Shown: positions 38,760 to 51,871, counted from the first letter of the stretch. The stretch: DNA of 64,000 nt from Heracleum sosnowskyi (GCA_030848705.1 CM061245.1:66738006-66802005), one strand, 5' to 3'. The notes: generated from the sequence alone by a model not told the origin. Numbers and translations: made by a program.

Positions 38760-41324
38760 GTCAGCTCTTTCCTTGAACTCTATGAGCAGGGTAGAATCTC
38801 CAGTCATGTGCCTAGAACATCCACTGTCTAAGTACCATAGATTCCTTCTGTTTCCATGCACACAACAAAACCAAATCAAGTTGATTTTGGTACCCAAGTT
38901 TCCTTGGGTCCTGTCTTGTTAGACTTTACCTTATTTCTCTTGTCATTTTGCACCTTAATCTTCGATTGATCTAAATCAACCTTGACCCTTGGTGTTGACT
39001 TCTGAGACATATTTCTTGGTAAGTTCTCAGGTGCATAAATATTTAATGCAAGCATTTATGAATGATGTGCATACATGGTGCTCATGTTTGACATGCTCCA
39101 TGGCATTTGTGGCATGTTAAATGCATTCATGTATGGATTTGGAACAAATGACATGTTAGCATACATGTTAGATGTATGAGTATTATGAGCAAACATATTA
39201 GGCATGATAGACATATGCACATTATGCATAGGCATTGGCATTTGAACATTTGCATTTTTAACAGACTTGCAGTTAGTAGACAAATGATTAACACTGCCAC
39301 AATTAACACATGTTTTTCTAGAAGCATACTTATCAGGTGTGTAATTGTCGTGCTTGTTAATTCCTACTTTCCCATTTTTGTTTTTCTTCTTTTTGACCTC
39401 GGCCTTAACCTCAATGTTTTCTAGCTTGTCCTTCAATTGCTTGTTGGACAAGTGACCTATGTTAACCTTATCAACTTTCTTAGTATTGCTACATTCTCCT
39501 TGAACAAAATTCTTGTTGGTTGGACCATACTTTTTGTTCAGTTTCTCAATTGTTTCTTTACTTACAAACTTTTTGTGTGTCAATGGATAACTCTCATCCA
39601 TTGATGCTTCATCCTTCAACGGATGATCACTATCCGTTGATTCACAGTCTGTTCCTAGACTCTCAACAACAACAGCTAGCTTCTTTTTATCCTTGCTCAA
39701 TGGTTCCTTACAGAAAGAATCCACACCTTGAACCTTAAAAATGTTGGAGGCAACATTTCTGGAATCATTCCATCTAGCAATTATTTCACGTTCTTTCTCT
39801 AGCAGGTTTTTAAGAGTTTCTTCTCTTTTTAACACAACCTCTAGTTCACGCTTAGCAATCTGGCATTCAATTTTCAGTTTTTCAAACTCAACAAGTTGAG
39901 TTTCTAACACATCATTCATATCACTCAAAAACAAATTAGCATATTTGATTCTATTGTTTTCTTTTGTGAGTGATTTAAGAGTTACACACAAATGGTACAA
40001 TTCAATAGACATTTCATTTATAGTACTATTGCATTCCTCTTTAGAAATCTCAGTTAGATTAGTAGTGATTACCTGATTGCTTGATGAACTAGCTTCCTGC
40101 TAAATTGAATTAGCCATGAGTGCCAGGTTGACATATTTTGTGTCCTCTTCAGAAACATTCCCATCAGCAGCCCAATCATAGTCTTGAGTGATGAATGCCT
40201 TTTCCCTTTGTCTGAGAAGCTCAAAGTATTTCTTTTTGTAGTCCACAATTTCAAACTTCCTTTCTTTCTTCTCAGTTTTGGGCTTCTTGTATTCATCGGC
40301 AAAATGACCACCCATTCCACAGTTAAAACATTTAAATTTAGATCTTTCAATAAATGTTTTGTTTGGTTGAAAGTCTCTTTTGAATGGTCTTGGTGCCTCA
40401 GGGTTCTTTTTGAACTTGGGCTTTGAGAATCTTCTACACAGAAAAGCAAGATGTTCATTTAGCTCATCCATCTCATCTTGATTTGAGTTGACATCTTCAT
40501 CAACCATTTTGCCTTTACCCTTGCTTGATTCATTTCTACCTGCACAAGCACTTGAGCTTGGTGTAGCTTTAGTAGTTTCTTATTTTATCTCCTCATGTTG
40601 TTCTGTACTAGCCACAAGTGCTACAGATCCACTCTTCTTCTGACTCTTCTCAATCTCTTCATCTTGCTCCATTTCTAGCTCATAGGTCTTTAAAGTTCCA
40701 TAAAGCCTTTCAAGAGTAAAACTCTTGTATTCTTGAGTGCTTCTCAAGGAACACAGTCATAGGCTTCCACTCCTTGGGCAATGATCTTAGAAACTTGAGG
40801 TTTGAGTCTTTGGTTTGATACACCCTTCCATAAAACTTTAAACCATTTAATAATTTCTGAAATCTACTAAAATTATCATTCAGAGATTCACCACTTTTGA
40901 AATGAAAGTGTTCATATTGTTGTATGAGAAGTTGCATCTTGTTTTTCCTAACTTGCTATGTGCCTTCACATAAGGTTTGAATAGTGTCACATACCTCTTT
41001 AGAAGTGGTACAGTTCATGACATTATTAAACATGTCTTGTTCTAGACCATTAAACAGAATGTTCATGGCCTTTTTGTCCTTGTGAACTTCAGTAGTGTCT
41101 TCTAATGTCCATTTAGAGGCAGGTTTGGGAATGGATCCATCAACATCATTTTCAATTTATTCAACACTAGTGGCAGCCTTCATTGGCACATGAGAACCTT
41201 TCTCGATGCAATCCACATAGTTTTCATCTATAGATAGAAGGTGCATATGCATCTTTACTTTCCAGTGAAAGTAATTATCTTTGTCCAGAACTGGTATTTT
41301 AACTCCATTATCCTTCTTTCCCAT
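38760..41324 (-). pseudogene. Degenerate gag and pol start of element E
   Basis: ATG 41324 gives MGKKDNGVKIPVLDKDNYFHW, close to the G start. Conserved pieces follow in several frames: the capsid segment around 40710-40937, zinc knuckle CFNCGMGGHFADEY near 40325 (the last Cys changed to Tyr, so the knuckle is broken), a coiled-coil segment with the second knuckle CVNCGSVNHLSTNC (39056-40012), and the pol start LDSGCSRHMTGDSTLL near 38800. The acceptor found in the other elements (TGTGCAG/GG) is TGTGCATGG here. Multiple stops; non-functional. Confidence 0.85.
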
Positions 41325-41371
41325 GATTTTGATTATCTTTGATCTTTAAACTTCTTGTATGTTAGAAGCTT

Positions 41372-41383
41372 GCTCTGATACCA
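41372..41383 (-). other. Primer-binding site of element E
   Basis: Coding strand TGGTATCAGAGC, 2 nt from the LTR. Confidence 0.88.
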
Positions 41384-41385
41384 AT

Positions 41386-42404
41386 TGTTATTCTCAAACA
41401 ATGTAATCACAGGATTGTAGAATGGGGGGGGGGGGGTTGAATACAATTCTTTAAAAATTACCAATTTTTTTTGTAAACAAAGAACTCTGGAACATAAATT
41501 AAACTTTGCAGAAAATAAACACAAGAATTAAAAATTCAGGTGGATTGATTGTTCCACCTAAGAGATTTTTATTTGAATAAATCTCTGTGATGTTTTTGAA
41601 CAAAACACACAGCTGCACTTACAATGTTTTTGCTTCAGCAATTTACAACAGAATATTGCTTAAGCTTTTAGAAAATTGAAAACTGATTTCTTACTTACAA
41701 AAATATTGTTACACTTGATTATATACTCCAAGTTTACAAGCGAACTACTTAAAATATTCAGTAGATAAAGTTCAAAGGCTTGCTTTTCCACTCTAAGTCC
41801 AATGGTCCTTGTGATGATTTGCCTTTTAGCTAATTGTCCTTGTAGAATCATCTCTATTGACCAGATGGAAATAGAATATTTCCTTTTTCTTCAGAGTTTC
41901 CTAAATTGTTGGTTTTCATGCTCTTTCTGTTCCATCAACCCATGTGATCTGTCAGGACTGTCCCTATCACATTGTCAATTGTTAATTATGGGCATTGTAT
42001 TTGTTGAGGTTGATTTGTGCAGCATCCGTTAATAGCTTATCACTAATCCGTTGAAGTAGTCTTGACTATATCCGTTGATGAGTAAAAGCACATTCGTTGA
42101 AGGCTGAATCTTATCAGTTGATGACATCTTCACTTATGCAAAATTACAAGACATAGACTATTTACAATTAACCTCCCTATTTTTCATATCCATTGAAAGT
42201 CAACATGACTTTTTCAAACCTAACAACTATACTATCAACTGCTATTTTAGAACAATAAAGCATGTTACATGGAGTCTTATCCGTTGATAAGCTACCTGTC
42301 AACAGATACTGAATACTCATTCTATCCGTTGACAACTACATTTACTTATACAAATTTTACTGAGTAGTTTTGTTTATCATCAAGAAACAAAATAATTCCT
42401 AACA
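41386..42404 (-). repeat. 5' LTR of element E (1,019 bp)
   Basis: Plus-strand edges TGTTATTCTC and TTCCTAACA. Homologous to the F and G LTRs (minus strand begins TGTTAGGAAT). A 13-base G-run is at 41424-41436. Several ATCCGTTGA motifs lie between 42020 and 42340, matching the CGTTGA motif of F/G. Confidence 0.85.
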
Positions 42405-44845
42405 TTAGTTTATATATTTAGTCGACTTTCGAAATAAAAACTATGCTTCAGAATGTATATTTAGAGATGGAGTCATATTTTGATGAAAACCGCTCCTAAA
42501 TGAATTATGAAATTTAATTCTAGCCACATATTTCAATGTATGAGATCTAATCTTATTCACCCAATATATTCTCCATCTTGATCATCTTCTACCACCCAGT
42601 AATGGTATTCACATCTACATCCACCACCACAATATCCTTTTTACTTCTACTACAATCTCCGACCACCAACAACTACCGAATCCAGCCACCAACTTTTGTC
42701 ACAACCTCAAACCACCACTTCCGACAACCACCTATAAATCTTCATCTACATATTGAAATAACCACAATAATCACATTGACATCACTTATAACCAGCCTTT
42801 CCACCACTACCACCAATATTTACAGGTCATCGTTATTTGATTCATAACCAAATATAAGCTAATATCACCATAAAAATCATAAAACTCAACAAAAATTACC
42901 AAGTCACACGTTTGAAAATGAGGAAAAAGATGGAGAAGACGAACTGGAAGAAATAAATAACGTGTCATAGAAATATGTGTTGGTGAAGAGTCGATAAAAT
43001 CGATATAACATAAATCGATCCGAGAAAACTGGTGGGGAAGAGATGGGAAAAGAGAAAGTGATAACATAAATTCATTTTTTGCAAGTTTATCAAAAAAGAT
43101 GAAGATCGACGGAAAAGATAAAAGTATATATCTGTGTATGTTGTTTATATGTGTAAGAGCTAAAAATAATTATCCAAATTCAGAATAACATAAAAATTGG
43201 GTGATCAAATTTAGATCTTATATGTCAAATTAGTTTAGATTCTAATACTATTTAAAATTATTATTTATAAAATTGCACATTTTAAAATTTTAATAATGAA
43301 TGTCTATATATTAAGTAGACAAATATTACAAAATTTCTCTAAGAAATGGTTAATTACTAATTTGACTAATAAATATAAACTAATATAATTTTTATAATAC
43401 AATGATTTCTTTAATAATTTGTGTGCCTATATTTAGGTATTAATGAAAATATTAATATAATTTTTTTAATAAGGGATATGTACTTTTATTTTTTAATTTT
43501 ACATTAATATTATGTAAAAATTGATAAAGTGAGATGTTTAACATCAACAAATGCTAACAACCTCATCCATCATAATCGAAAGGTAATGCTGCAATAAATA
43601 TAGAGTCCTTAGAATATAGCATGTTGAATATAACTTTAAAATATATTATGACGAATTTAAAACATCCATTGCAGGAAAGGAAAGGCGACCAATATCCTGA
43701 AAAATGGAAAGTCACCATAGGGAAAAAAATAGGGCACTCACTTTATCTTTGAATGAAAAAACACATGGTGCATGGTAATATTGTCTACTTTGCTAAAGAC
43801 GTGATTCAAACCTTCGGAGATTGTACACCCTCACAAAAATCTGAAATCAACTCAAAGAACGTTCATTCGACACCACATACAAGTTTCAATTAAAACAGTT
43901 AGTTGTGAACTATGTATAGGATCACCTTTCATGCACCTTATAATCAATTATTTATTTATTTTGAAATAGGTGTCTCTGCTAACAATAATAATGACAGTGC
44001 TGTTGACGATACTTGGGAGTTAAAAGCATGAACAAATAAACGCATTCGCATAAATGATAATGGAGCTAATAAATAATCTAAAATAGTTTAGGGTTTTCAA
44101 TATTTTCATCCATATGACATCGATGTTCGTAAAGATATGTGGGAAAAAAATTGCAAACGGGTTTGATTTTATAAAATTCCTTAAAACTTAAAAAAAAAAA
44201 TATTGAGTTATAATAAGAATGAATTTATAACTTTTGACAATGTACGTGTTTGTGATATCTTAAAAAAATAACTTTTATCTTAAAGTTAGTGAAGTATTTG
44301 CTAAATTAATTTTAAAAAATAATTATTTAATATAATGATCTCAATACATGCATTTTAAACTAAAAATACATTTAAAAATTTTAATGTAAAAATATAAAGT
44401 ATTCAAAAAAAAAATCAAACAATAAGTCAATAAATTAAAAAAAAATATGTCGTTAATAGCATTCAACTTGTGATGGTATAAATTATAAGTTGAGCTTAGA
44501 TTGACAAACAAAGTTGATAAATTTTTGGTTTGGATTGATAGGAGGTAAAATACTAGTTAAAAATTAAAATTAAAATGTTGGGTAACTAATCTAGGACATG
44601 AGTAGTCGAGGAAAAAAGAAAGAAAAGAAGAAAGGGGGGTTGTAAATGAAATGAAAAGGGGCATCCTTTTTCCTGAAATTCCACCCACATCTTTGATAGA
44701 GTATTCATTTTTGTGAAAGTTTGTTTTTTATATCCGTCCAGCTCCAGCCCCAGCCCCCTTGTCAGTTGCTGATCAATTCTCAATATTATTAGCTGCTACT
44801 ACTAGTTGAAATTGTAGTAGGAGGGGGGCAGTAGATCAATCAATA
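42405..44845. other. AT-rich host intergenic DNA upstream of the plastid-protein gene
   Basis: I see no coding gene. Short open frames around 42578-43067 are low-complexity (CCACCA, ATC runs). The stretch 43200-44580 is very AT-rich. The promoter of the gene at 44846 should lie in the last few hundred bases, but I could not pick a convincing TATA box. Confidence 0.6.
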
Positions 44846-47800
44846 ATGGCAACAAATACTAGTCCTAGTTTGTTATTATTAGTTTCAGATTCTGTTTGTT
44901 TGGCTTACCCCATTACTAATACTTGTAATTTCCGTTGTTTCTCCTCCCCCGCTTGGAGTAGTACTGCTAAGCAATCAACTTGTCTTCTTCCCTTGTTTTC
45001 TCACAACAAAAAGGTATTGATTTATTGTTTGTATAATGGGTTTCGTCTACAGGATTGCTTTCATCCCTCTTTTCAGATTCATTCACCGGATTATTGTTTG
45101 TTGAAATTATTTCATATGTTTTTCTTAGTATTGTTGTATCAATATTATCATATACTTTTGTCCTCTTTTTGTTTCCCCTTATTCTCTTGTAGATTTATTT
45201 CTTTATTTTGTATAGTTTACGGTTATGTATCTATTCACTATTTGGGGCCTCTTTTATGTCCTTGTGTTAGTGGCTTCGTCGACATGCCAAAGGAGACACT
45301 AGTGAAACCGAACATGAGGTAAAAATGTTTGCTTCTGATGATCAAGTCACGACACAGATCCCGACGCAAGCTCAATCACTTGTAGGAGGGTCAGGCGAAA
45401 CTGCTGTTTTAGTTTCGGAATATAAGCCATCTCCTGATATGGACTATCTACAGGTTTGTTAGGTGTTTATGCTGTTTAAATAACTACCTCTAAATCTACA
45501 CCCTCTAGCTCTGCCTGCTCACAATTCTTCTTGTATCCTCCACTTATTCTTAATGGAAAAAGTTTGCACCCTGCAAACAACTGCCCATATGTATGAGACA
45601 TTATGATTGTTATTCATCAGATTAATATGACTAATTTAAGACATTTAAATAATTACTCATGTCTGTCTTATCATGGACTATGGCAAATAAGAGAATGTGT
45701 GCCACACACATTGAAGATTTTAAATACTCTTTGGTGGAAGGCATGTATGACTGACATACTTCGTATTATGCATTTTGCTTATTACTTTGAATTTTCATAG
45801 CACATCATGCACCCTTTCAATACTCCTGTACTTCTACTAAATGCTTTCCTGAAATTGTACCAATTTTAAATATTTCACATGTATTATGTATATAACGTAA
45901 AGTTCTCATTTGGGTTTTTTCCCCGCAGGAGTTACTAGCAATTCAGCAGCAAGGACCAAGATCTATTGGGTTTTTCGGGACACGAAATATGGGTTTCATG
46001 CACCAAGAACTTATTGAGATCCTAAGCTATGCAATGGTTATAACTGTATGTCTCGTACATCATATTTGTACTGCTAATTTTCATCCTAAGTGCTGCTGTT
46101 TATCCCTCTGCTTTGATCTTTTGATTGAATTCAGACGTCGTTGCTGTAGATCTTTGTCTTTGAACTTGGCTATTATTACATATACCCTTTAATTGTTCAC
46201 CGGGAAGGGTATTCCTGCATGTATTTGGATATATTTTTTTGTTATATTTAATGTCCTTGAACAATCAAAGATGCTCTTTCCTTTGGTTTTAAACTGGGCA
46301 GTACTTTGCACTTTTTTTAATTTCTTATGCCTATCAACTAGCTTGGGAGTTGTGTCTAGTGCCATAGTTGAGTTGAGTACTTCACGGAGATGAGTTACTA
46401 TATTGATTAGATTTTTCCTTTTTTATGTTTTCAGAAAAACCACATTTTTACTTCAGGAGCATCAGGGACTAATGCAGCTGTTATTAGAGGTGCTCTAAGA
46501 GCAGAAAAACCTGAGCTGCTCACTGTAATATTACCTCAGAGTTTGAAAATGCAACCACCCGAAAGCCAGGAATTGCTGTCCAAAGTAAGCCTGTTGTTCC
46601 ATGTATGAAACTTTGATAAATATCTGTGTCTTTAATATTTATAAATTATTAATGAGTAAACTTATTATCTTCACAACATAAGCTAAAATGATACATTCTC
46701 TTTTTGAATTAAGACAATGAAAGTTTGATTAGGGTTTGTGATGAATTCGAATTTTATACCTGATGGATAAGTTTGTCAACTACTTATTTTGGGGCTTTGG
46801 ATAAATCATATGTTGCTGATTTATACTAGAATCATAAGTTGCATTCAGATCCCACTGAGCAGCCAAGTAAGAGCCATGTATGATTATTGAGTGTCTGCGT
46901 AAACGAAATACAATGTTTTTAGTTAATTCAATTTTGAATAAAGGGCTTTAATTAAATTTTTAAGTACTTAAATATTGTGAAATGTTGTTTAATTAAAAAG
47001 ACCTGAGTAGTTTATTAACTGTTCAATCAATGTTTCTCCTAATCTAATTAGATACCCTTGAGATTTAGCTAGAAAATGTGGAAAGTATTTGACTTAATAT
47101 CTTGTTGATTTATTGTCGTAGTATCCCCAGTGGTTTACATTCTCTTTTCCAGTATCAGCCTTCTAACTGTACTTAATTTAGTTACTTGTTAAGTTATTAA
47201 AATTGTGGATAAAATAATTATTGGACCTAAACAATCAAATCAGCAAGTAAAGCTGATCTGTAGCTTAAGGAATTTGAAGCTTGTACTGAAAGCCCAAAAT
47301 CCAAATCCTGATTTTGTCCTGCTCATATAGCAGATTGAATTTGGCCTACTCATTAATTTCTTTGTTTTGCAGGTAAAGAATGTCATAGAGAAGCCTTACA
47401 ATGACCATCTCCCGTTGATTGAAGCCAGCAGGTAAGTAAACAAATCTACTTGCCGGTCCCCTATCTTATGTTTGATATAGTATAGTGAGCAAACTTATAA
47501 TTTCTGCATGGCAGCTGATTAAGACACTAAAACATAATCCTGGAATTGGTCTGGCTGCCTGAAATTTTTGTTTCAATGTGGTATCTATGCGTTGAGAATA
47601 CGCAACTTTAGGGTAATTTTTAGCTGGTTTACCAAATTATATCATGGTATATAGCTTGGATTACTGTCACTCTGGATAAGTTTTGATGCCAGATCGTTAA
47701 TGGTGATGCCGCAGGTCCCTGATGTTGTTAGATGTAATAAAACAAAATCTTAAAAAATATATATTTGAATTACAATACAGTAGAATGTTGATGAAGGCTG

Positions 47801-49510
47801 TAAGGTCATTTCTCTTTCATCTTTCAAACACAATACAATCTCTAAAACATAAATTAATTTAACACACAGTTACTTCTTACCTTGGTAACTTTAGAAACAA
47901 TGCCTAGTTTATATAGGATTAGAAAAATGTTAGAAAACGGCAGCACTGATTTGCTCTTTAAATATATAACAAAATGGCAGTGATTATTAAAGTTGTGCAG
48001 TTAGTGAGGGAAATCTTGTGTGGTTTTCCAATGCCCTTACCGGGGGAATCCAACCTGTCTCCTCCTTAGCCCCACACACCTGGGTGGGGGGATACACATG
48101 ACTCTTTCTAGGCCCATTTTAGGAGCGCTTTAGGAGTTTGTTTCAACCTCATACCACTTTTTTGGCCTATTAAGTGCACCTCAACTCCACAATGGTATTA
48201 CATTTTCCGCCTTGGGTCAAATCCGCACGTGTTTGTTTTCGGACATCTCCTAGAAGTCCTCATAGAGTTAACGTGCTGACTTATTAATCAGCATTTGGCA
48301 TTCTCCACCATCGGTGTGGGATAAACCCCACAAATTTGGCACAAAGGAAGGTTATGAATACATATATTAGTTCAATTAGTTGACTGCAAGTTTTTTGAAT
48401 TCAATGACCCGCGTGCAAGTTAGGCATAACTTGAGTGTTGTTTTTGACTATTCAACCGATTTTTTTTAAATTTTTTTAAGTTATTAACCTGATATTAAAT
48501 CATTGTATTTTTGGCAAAATACATTGTATTTAACGTCAAAAGGTATCATCTATGAATAATAATATTCAAATCTGCTGAAATCTGAATACCAGGTATCTAT
48601 AATGAGGTTTGGTATACATCAAGGTTATCTGCTAGATTAAATCATGATATTCTCTTATTATATATATTAATATTACAAACTTCATACCTCCGAACTTATA
48701 GTACACAAACATATAAAGATCAGTGTTGTGGAAAATATATAGTAGTTGGCATGTAAGTTCTCCTCTGTATCTATGATGAGAAAAACACTCGTATATAATG
48801 AATCTCTGTCACTTCTACTATAAAACTTTTTCGTAATCCACAGGGTAGAAACCTGAAGCTTTGCAGTTAACAGTCATATTCCCAGTACTGAGGCCCTCTT
48901 ACTTCCCATCCTTTTTGGCACCATTGTAGTGAAAGTTTTAAAAGAAATGGGCTACATTCTAAGCTTTTCACTACCCACAGGAGTACCACTGCATATATTG
49001 TTCATTTCACTTGTAACTAAAACAATAGAAGTGCTTTATTTCTATCTTTTTTTATGCTTATTAAAGTAAGAAAACTGTTCAAAATTAAATTCCATCTGAA
49101 GTATCTTGCCAGATTCTCCATGCATATAGACTTTATGCAAGGTAAAATGGCAAAGTATTACTCAGGATTACTGTGTTCATTCCATTTGGTTCTGTCTTGG
49201 TGAGAGGCTGCCTTTGTAGGACATATACTAATGCAAATTTAACTAGTTTTTATGGCCTCCGACTCTTTGGCTTACGATGCCTTTATCCATCATTACCAGT
49301 TGAAATAAATTTAGCAATCTTAGAGTCTATATTATATTTAAATTAATGAGTTGTTCATTGTTTTGGAATTGCAGGTTGTGTAACATGGATATCATATCTC
49401 ATGTGCAGCAAGTCATATGTTTCGCTTTCCATGATAGTAGGTTGCTTATGGAAACGTGTCAAGAAGCAAAAAATCTTAGGAAGATTGTTACTCTTTTCTA
49501 CCTGGACTGA
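44846..49510 (+). CDS. Six-exon host gene: DprA/SLOG-like Rossmann-fold protein, probably plastid-targeted (270 aa)
   Basis: Exons by splice sites and reading frame: 44846-45013, 45271-45453, 45929-46045, 46435-46584, 47373-47431, 49375-49510 (TGA 49508-49510). Introns 1-4 are phase 0 and intron 5 is phase 2; all are GT-AG. Total 270 codons. The N-terminus is rich in Ser/Thr/Leu with few acidic residues, like a chloroplast transit peptide (inferred). The core has GFFGTRNMGF (exon 3), a nucleotide-binding Gly turn like the start of DprA/SLOG domains, and TSGASGTNAAVIRGALRAEKP (exon 4), matching the DprA pattern SG-x-x-x-G-x-[DN]-x-A-A-H/I-x-G-A-L. The C-terminus is LRKIVTLFYLD. Bacterial DprA loads RecA on single-stranded DNA; the plant role is unknown. 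The only host gene recognised here. Confidence 0.85.
47432..49374 (+). other. Intron 5 of the DprA-like gene (1,943 bp)
   Basis: Long AT-rich intron from GTAAGT to TTGCAG. A more GC-rich insert-like block around 47990-48345 (CACCTGGGTGGGG, AACCCCACA) may be an old repeat, but I could not find ends for it. No coding sequence recognised. Confidence 0.65.
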
Positions 49511-50005
49511 TATCAAGTAAAACATAGCCAACTGTAAAATTATTCTCAGTGGGAGTTTGCTTTTTGTTTGTAAATTCACGAGGATATTAAAAGTGATGAT
49601 TTCATCTAATTGCGGCTTATTGAAGGAAAGAGGAAAGCCATATGTATTAGATAGGCAAATTGATTTAACGATCAGCATCAAAGATTAGAGAATATTTTAG
49701 AACATTTTCTAGTGATCTGAACTCATTGTAGCCTCAGTTACATTTCATCATTTCCATGGAATACAGTAGTAGTTTGTTAATTTGTATAAGACATTTTGTT
49801 GATGGTGCCCTGTCATTTCACTTGAACAAACAGTGCACATATGAAGCTTATTAGCCTCGCTCCTAGAAAACTTTATTTCCCTAGAACTGCAATTTGTCAT
49901 ATCGATTCTTCACTTTGCAATGGTGTTGAATTAAAAACTAGATTAAAAGAATAATTTAGATTATTTTAGTTCCATCTTTAGCTGAGTTGGTATCTATGCT
50001 GATAC
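49511..50005 (+). other. 3' flank of the DprA-like gene
   Basis: About 500 bp of AT-rich sequence between the stop codon and the hAT-type insertion, presumably holding the 3' UTR. Nothing else recognised. Confidence 0.5.
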
Positions 50006-50999
50006 TAGAGATGCACAAAAAGCCCTTCGGGTCGGGTTTTATCCGGGCTTTAAAAAGCCCGGGCTTTTTAACGATCGGGTTGGGTCGGGTTTTTTCAAAA
50101 ATCGGGCTGGGCCGGGCCGGGCTTCCTCTAAAATATGAGGCCCGTTTTAGGCCCTCGGGCCGGGCCGGACTTTTATCCGGGCTTTTTTTTAATATGCGTT
50201 ATTGAACTTAACCTGATCGTGAACCATACAAATCTCCTCGTACATGACCATTTCAAGAAGCACATACACTACACTCAATAAATCTTCTGAACAAAAAGGT
50301 TTGTTACTATTAGTCTTCTAACTTATAATCACTGAGTCGGTTGAGTTGAGTACTTAGTAGTTAGTACTACTTAGTACATACGAGCACTCGTTTATAGGGT
50401 ATGATCTTATCTGAATCGTATCAATTCGATCAAAAGTCAAATTTTACATAACTGGATCAATATTCAATCAAATTATAAGTATTCGGAGTTAAATATCATG
50501 GTTTAGGGTTTAGGGTTGGTTTAGGGTTAAACCCTAAACCCTAAATTATCAAGTACATCATGTTAATTGTTAAATTGTCAAATTTTACATATCTGGATCA
50601 ATATTCAATCAAATTGTAAGTATTCGGAGTTAAATATCATGGTTTAGGGTTTAGGGTTGGTTTAGGGTTAGGGTTAAACCCTAAACCCTAAATTATCAAG
50701 TACATCATGTTAATTGTTAAATTGTCAAATTTTACATAACTGGATCAATATTCAATCAAATTGTAAGTATTCGGAGTTAAATATCATGGTTTAGGGTTTA
50801 GGGTTAGGGTTAAACCGGGCTTTTTTCGGGCTTTATCCGGGCTTTATCCGGGCCGGATAAAAGCCCGGGCTTTTCGGGCTTCGGGCCGGGCCAGGCTTGA
50901 TGAAAAAAACTAGGCCCGTTTAGGGCCTCGGGCCGGGCCGGGCTTTTCGGGCTTTTTTTCGGGCCGGATTTCGGGCTTCAGGCTTTTTGTGCATCTCTA
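50006..50999. mobile_element. hAT-type non-autonomous transposon (994 bp)
   Basis: Ends are inverted copies of TAGAGATGCACAAAAAGCC. They are flanked by the exact 8-bp duplication gctgatac (49998-50005 and 51000-51007), the target size of hAT elements. Both sub-terminal regions are GC-rich arrays of GGGCTTT, CCGGGC and GGGCCGG units in inverted order. The centre is a ~141-147-bp minisatellite with telomere-like repeats. No transposase frame is present. Confidence 0.9.
50436..50815. repeat. Minisatellite (~2.6 copies) with inverted TTTAGGG telomere motifs
   Basis: Units start GTCAAATTTTACATA at 50436, 50577 and 50724 (periods 141 and 147). Each carries TTTAGGG repeats running into CCCTAAA repeats, a head-to-head telomere palindrome. 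The last unit stops at the telomere part, where the right GC-rich arm begins. The six-base period difference equals one extra TTAGGG-type unit. Confidence 0.88.
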
Positions 51000-51871
51000 G
51001 CTGATACATGTGCATGTGTGTCTCTGCAGTGTGAATGTACTGCTTCATTTGATATTTTCCGATACTTATGTTGTTTTTGTTTGGGGAGAATGGAATAGAA
51101 TAGTAAAATTAATGGGAAATTATAGAGTTTGGAGGGAATATTGAAAAAAAAATATGAGTGAGTGCAATTTTTTTTAGAGGATTTGTAAAGAAAATGGACA
51201 TGAGTTTGAATGGAGTATTTCTTCTTAAAATGGGATGTTTAAAATTGGGTGTTTGAGTTTTGATTTAGGTGATTGTGAGTGGAGTGGAGGGAGATTTGAA
51301 ACTATGAACAAATACATATTTTATAGTACAAATTTTATTTCATTCTTTTCATTTTCATTCATGCCAACCAAACACACTATTACTATTTTTTACAAAATTT
51401 GAATTATACAGTTCTCTTTAGAGTTTCAAAGACAATACAACGAGAATATTTGTAAAATTTTGTGTAAAATAAATTCAATGATGGCCATGTCACAATTTTT
51501 AAATTTGGTGACCAAAATACCACATTCACTATATAATTTGGCCAAAAATATCACTAAGATGCGCTTTTCTCAACTAGTTATCTCGGAATTCGCTTTCGAG
51601 TACCAGGTATTTCGAGATATGCTTTAAAAGCCTAGGTATTAGCCCTTTTTTTTGAAATACGCTTTCCTACATTGAGTTATAGGTATTCTGAGACCCCCTT
51701 TTTTTTTTGAAATACGCTTTCCTACATTGAGTTATAGGTATTCTGAGATACGTTTCTACGATTGGGCATTTGCCGGTTGCCACGTATTCATCCTTTTCAC
51801 CGGGCATTTCACCCAATTTATAAAAAAAATATTGTAAAAAATCATGTTTAACCAAAAAATTAAAAAACATT
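51000..51871. other. Host intergenic DNA with a short tandem duplication
   Basis: AT-rich, with no gene recognised. A ~55-bp stretch with TTGAAATACGCTTTCCTAC and GAGTTATAGGTATTCTGAGA is tandemly repeated at about 51653-51755. Confidence 0.6.

Larger units (their letters stand above)
38760..42404 (-). mobile_element. Element E, decayed copia element of the F/G family (5' LTR, gag, start of pol)
   Basis: Minus strand: LTR, PBS, degenerate gag and the first codons of pol, cut by element C at 38759. Gag and pol resemble G closely in layout and motif content but carry many stops. It is the outermost and oldest layer of the left nest. Its right flank (42405 on) is host DNA. Confidence 0.88.

Noticed and set aside
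42578..43067. Possible small genes in host DNA (open frames on both strands)
   Set aside because: Low-complexity Thr/Ser- and Leu/Phe-rich translations, no motifs, no splice-supported continuation.
49987..50205. 72-codon plus-strand frame rich in G, R and L
   Set aside because: Falls in the GC-rich CCGGGC arm of the hAT-type element; product of repeat composition.
50480..50815. Telomere or subtelomere at this place
   Set aside because: The TTTAGGG runs are short, inverted and contained within a transposon with exact target duplications, so they are interstitial.
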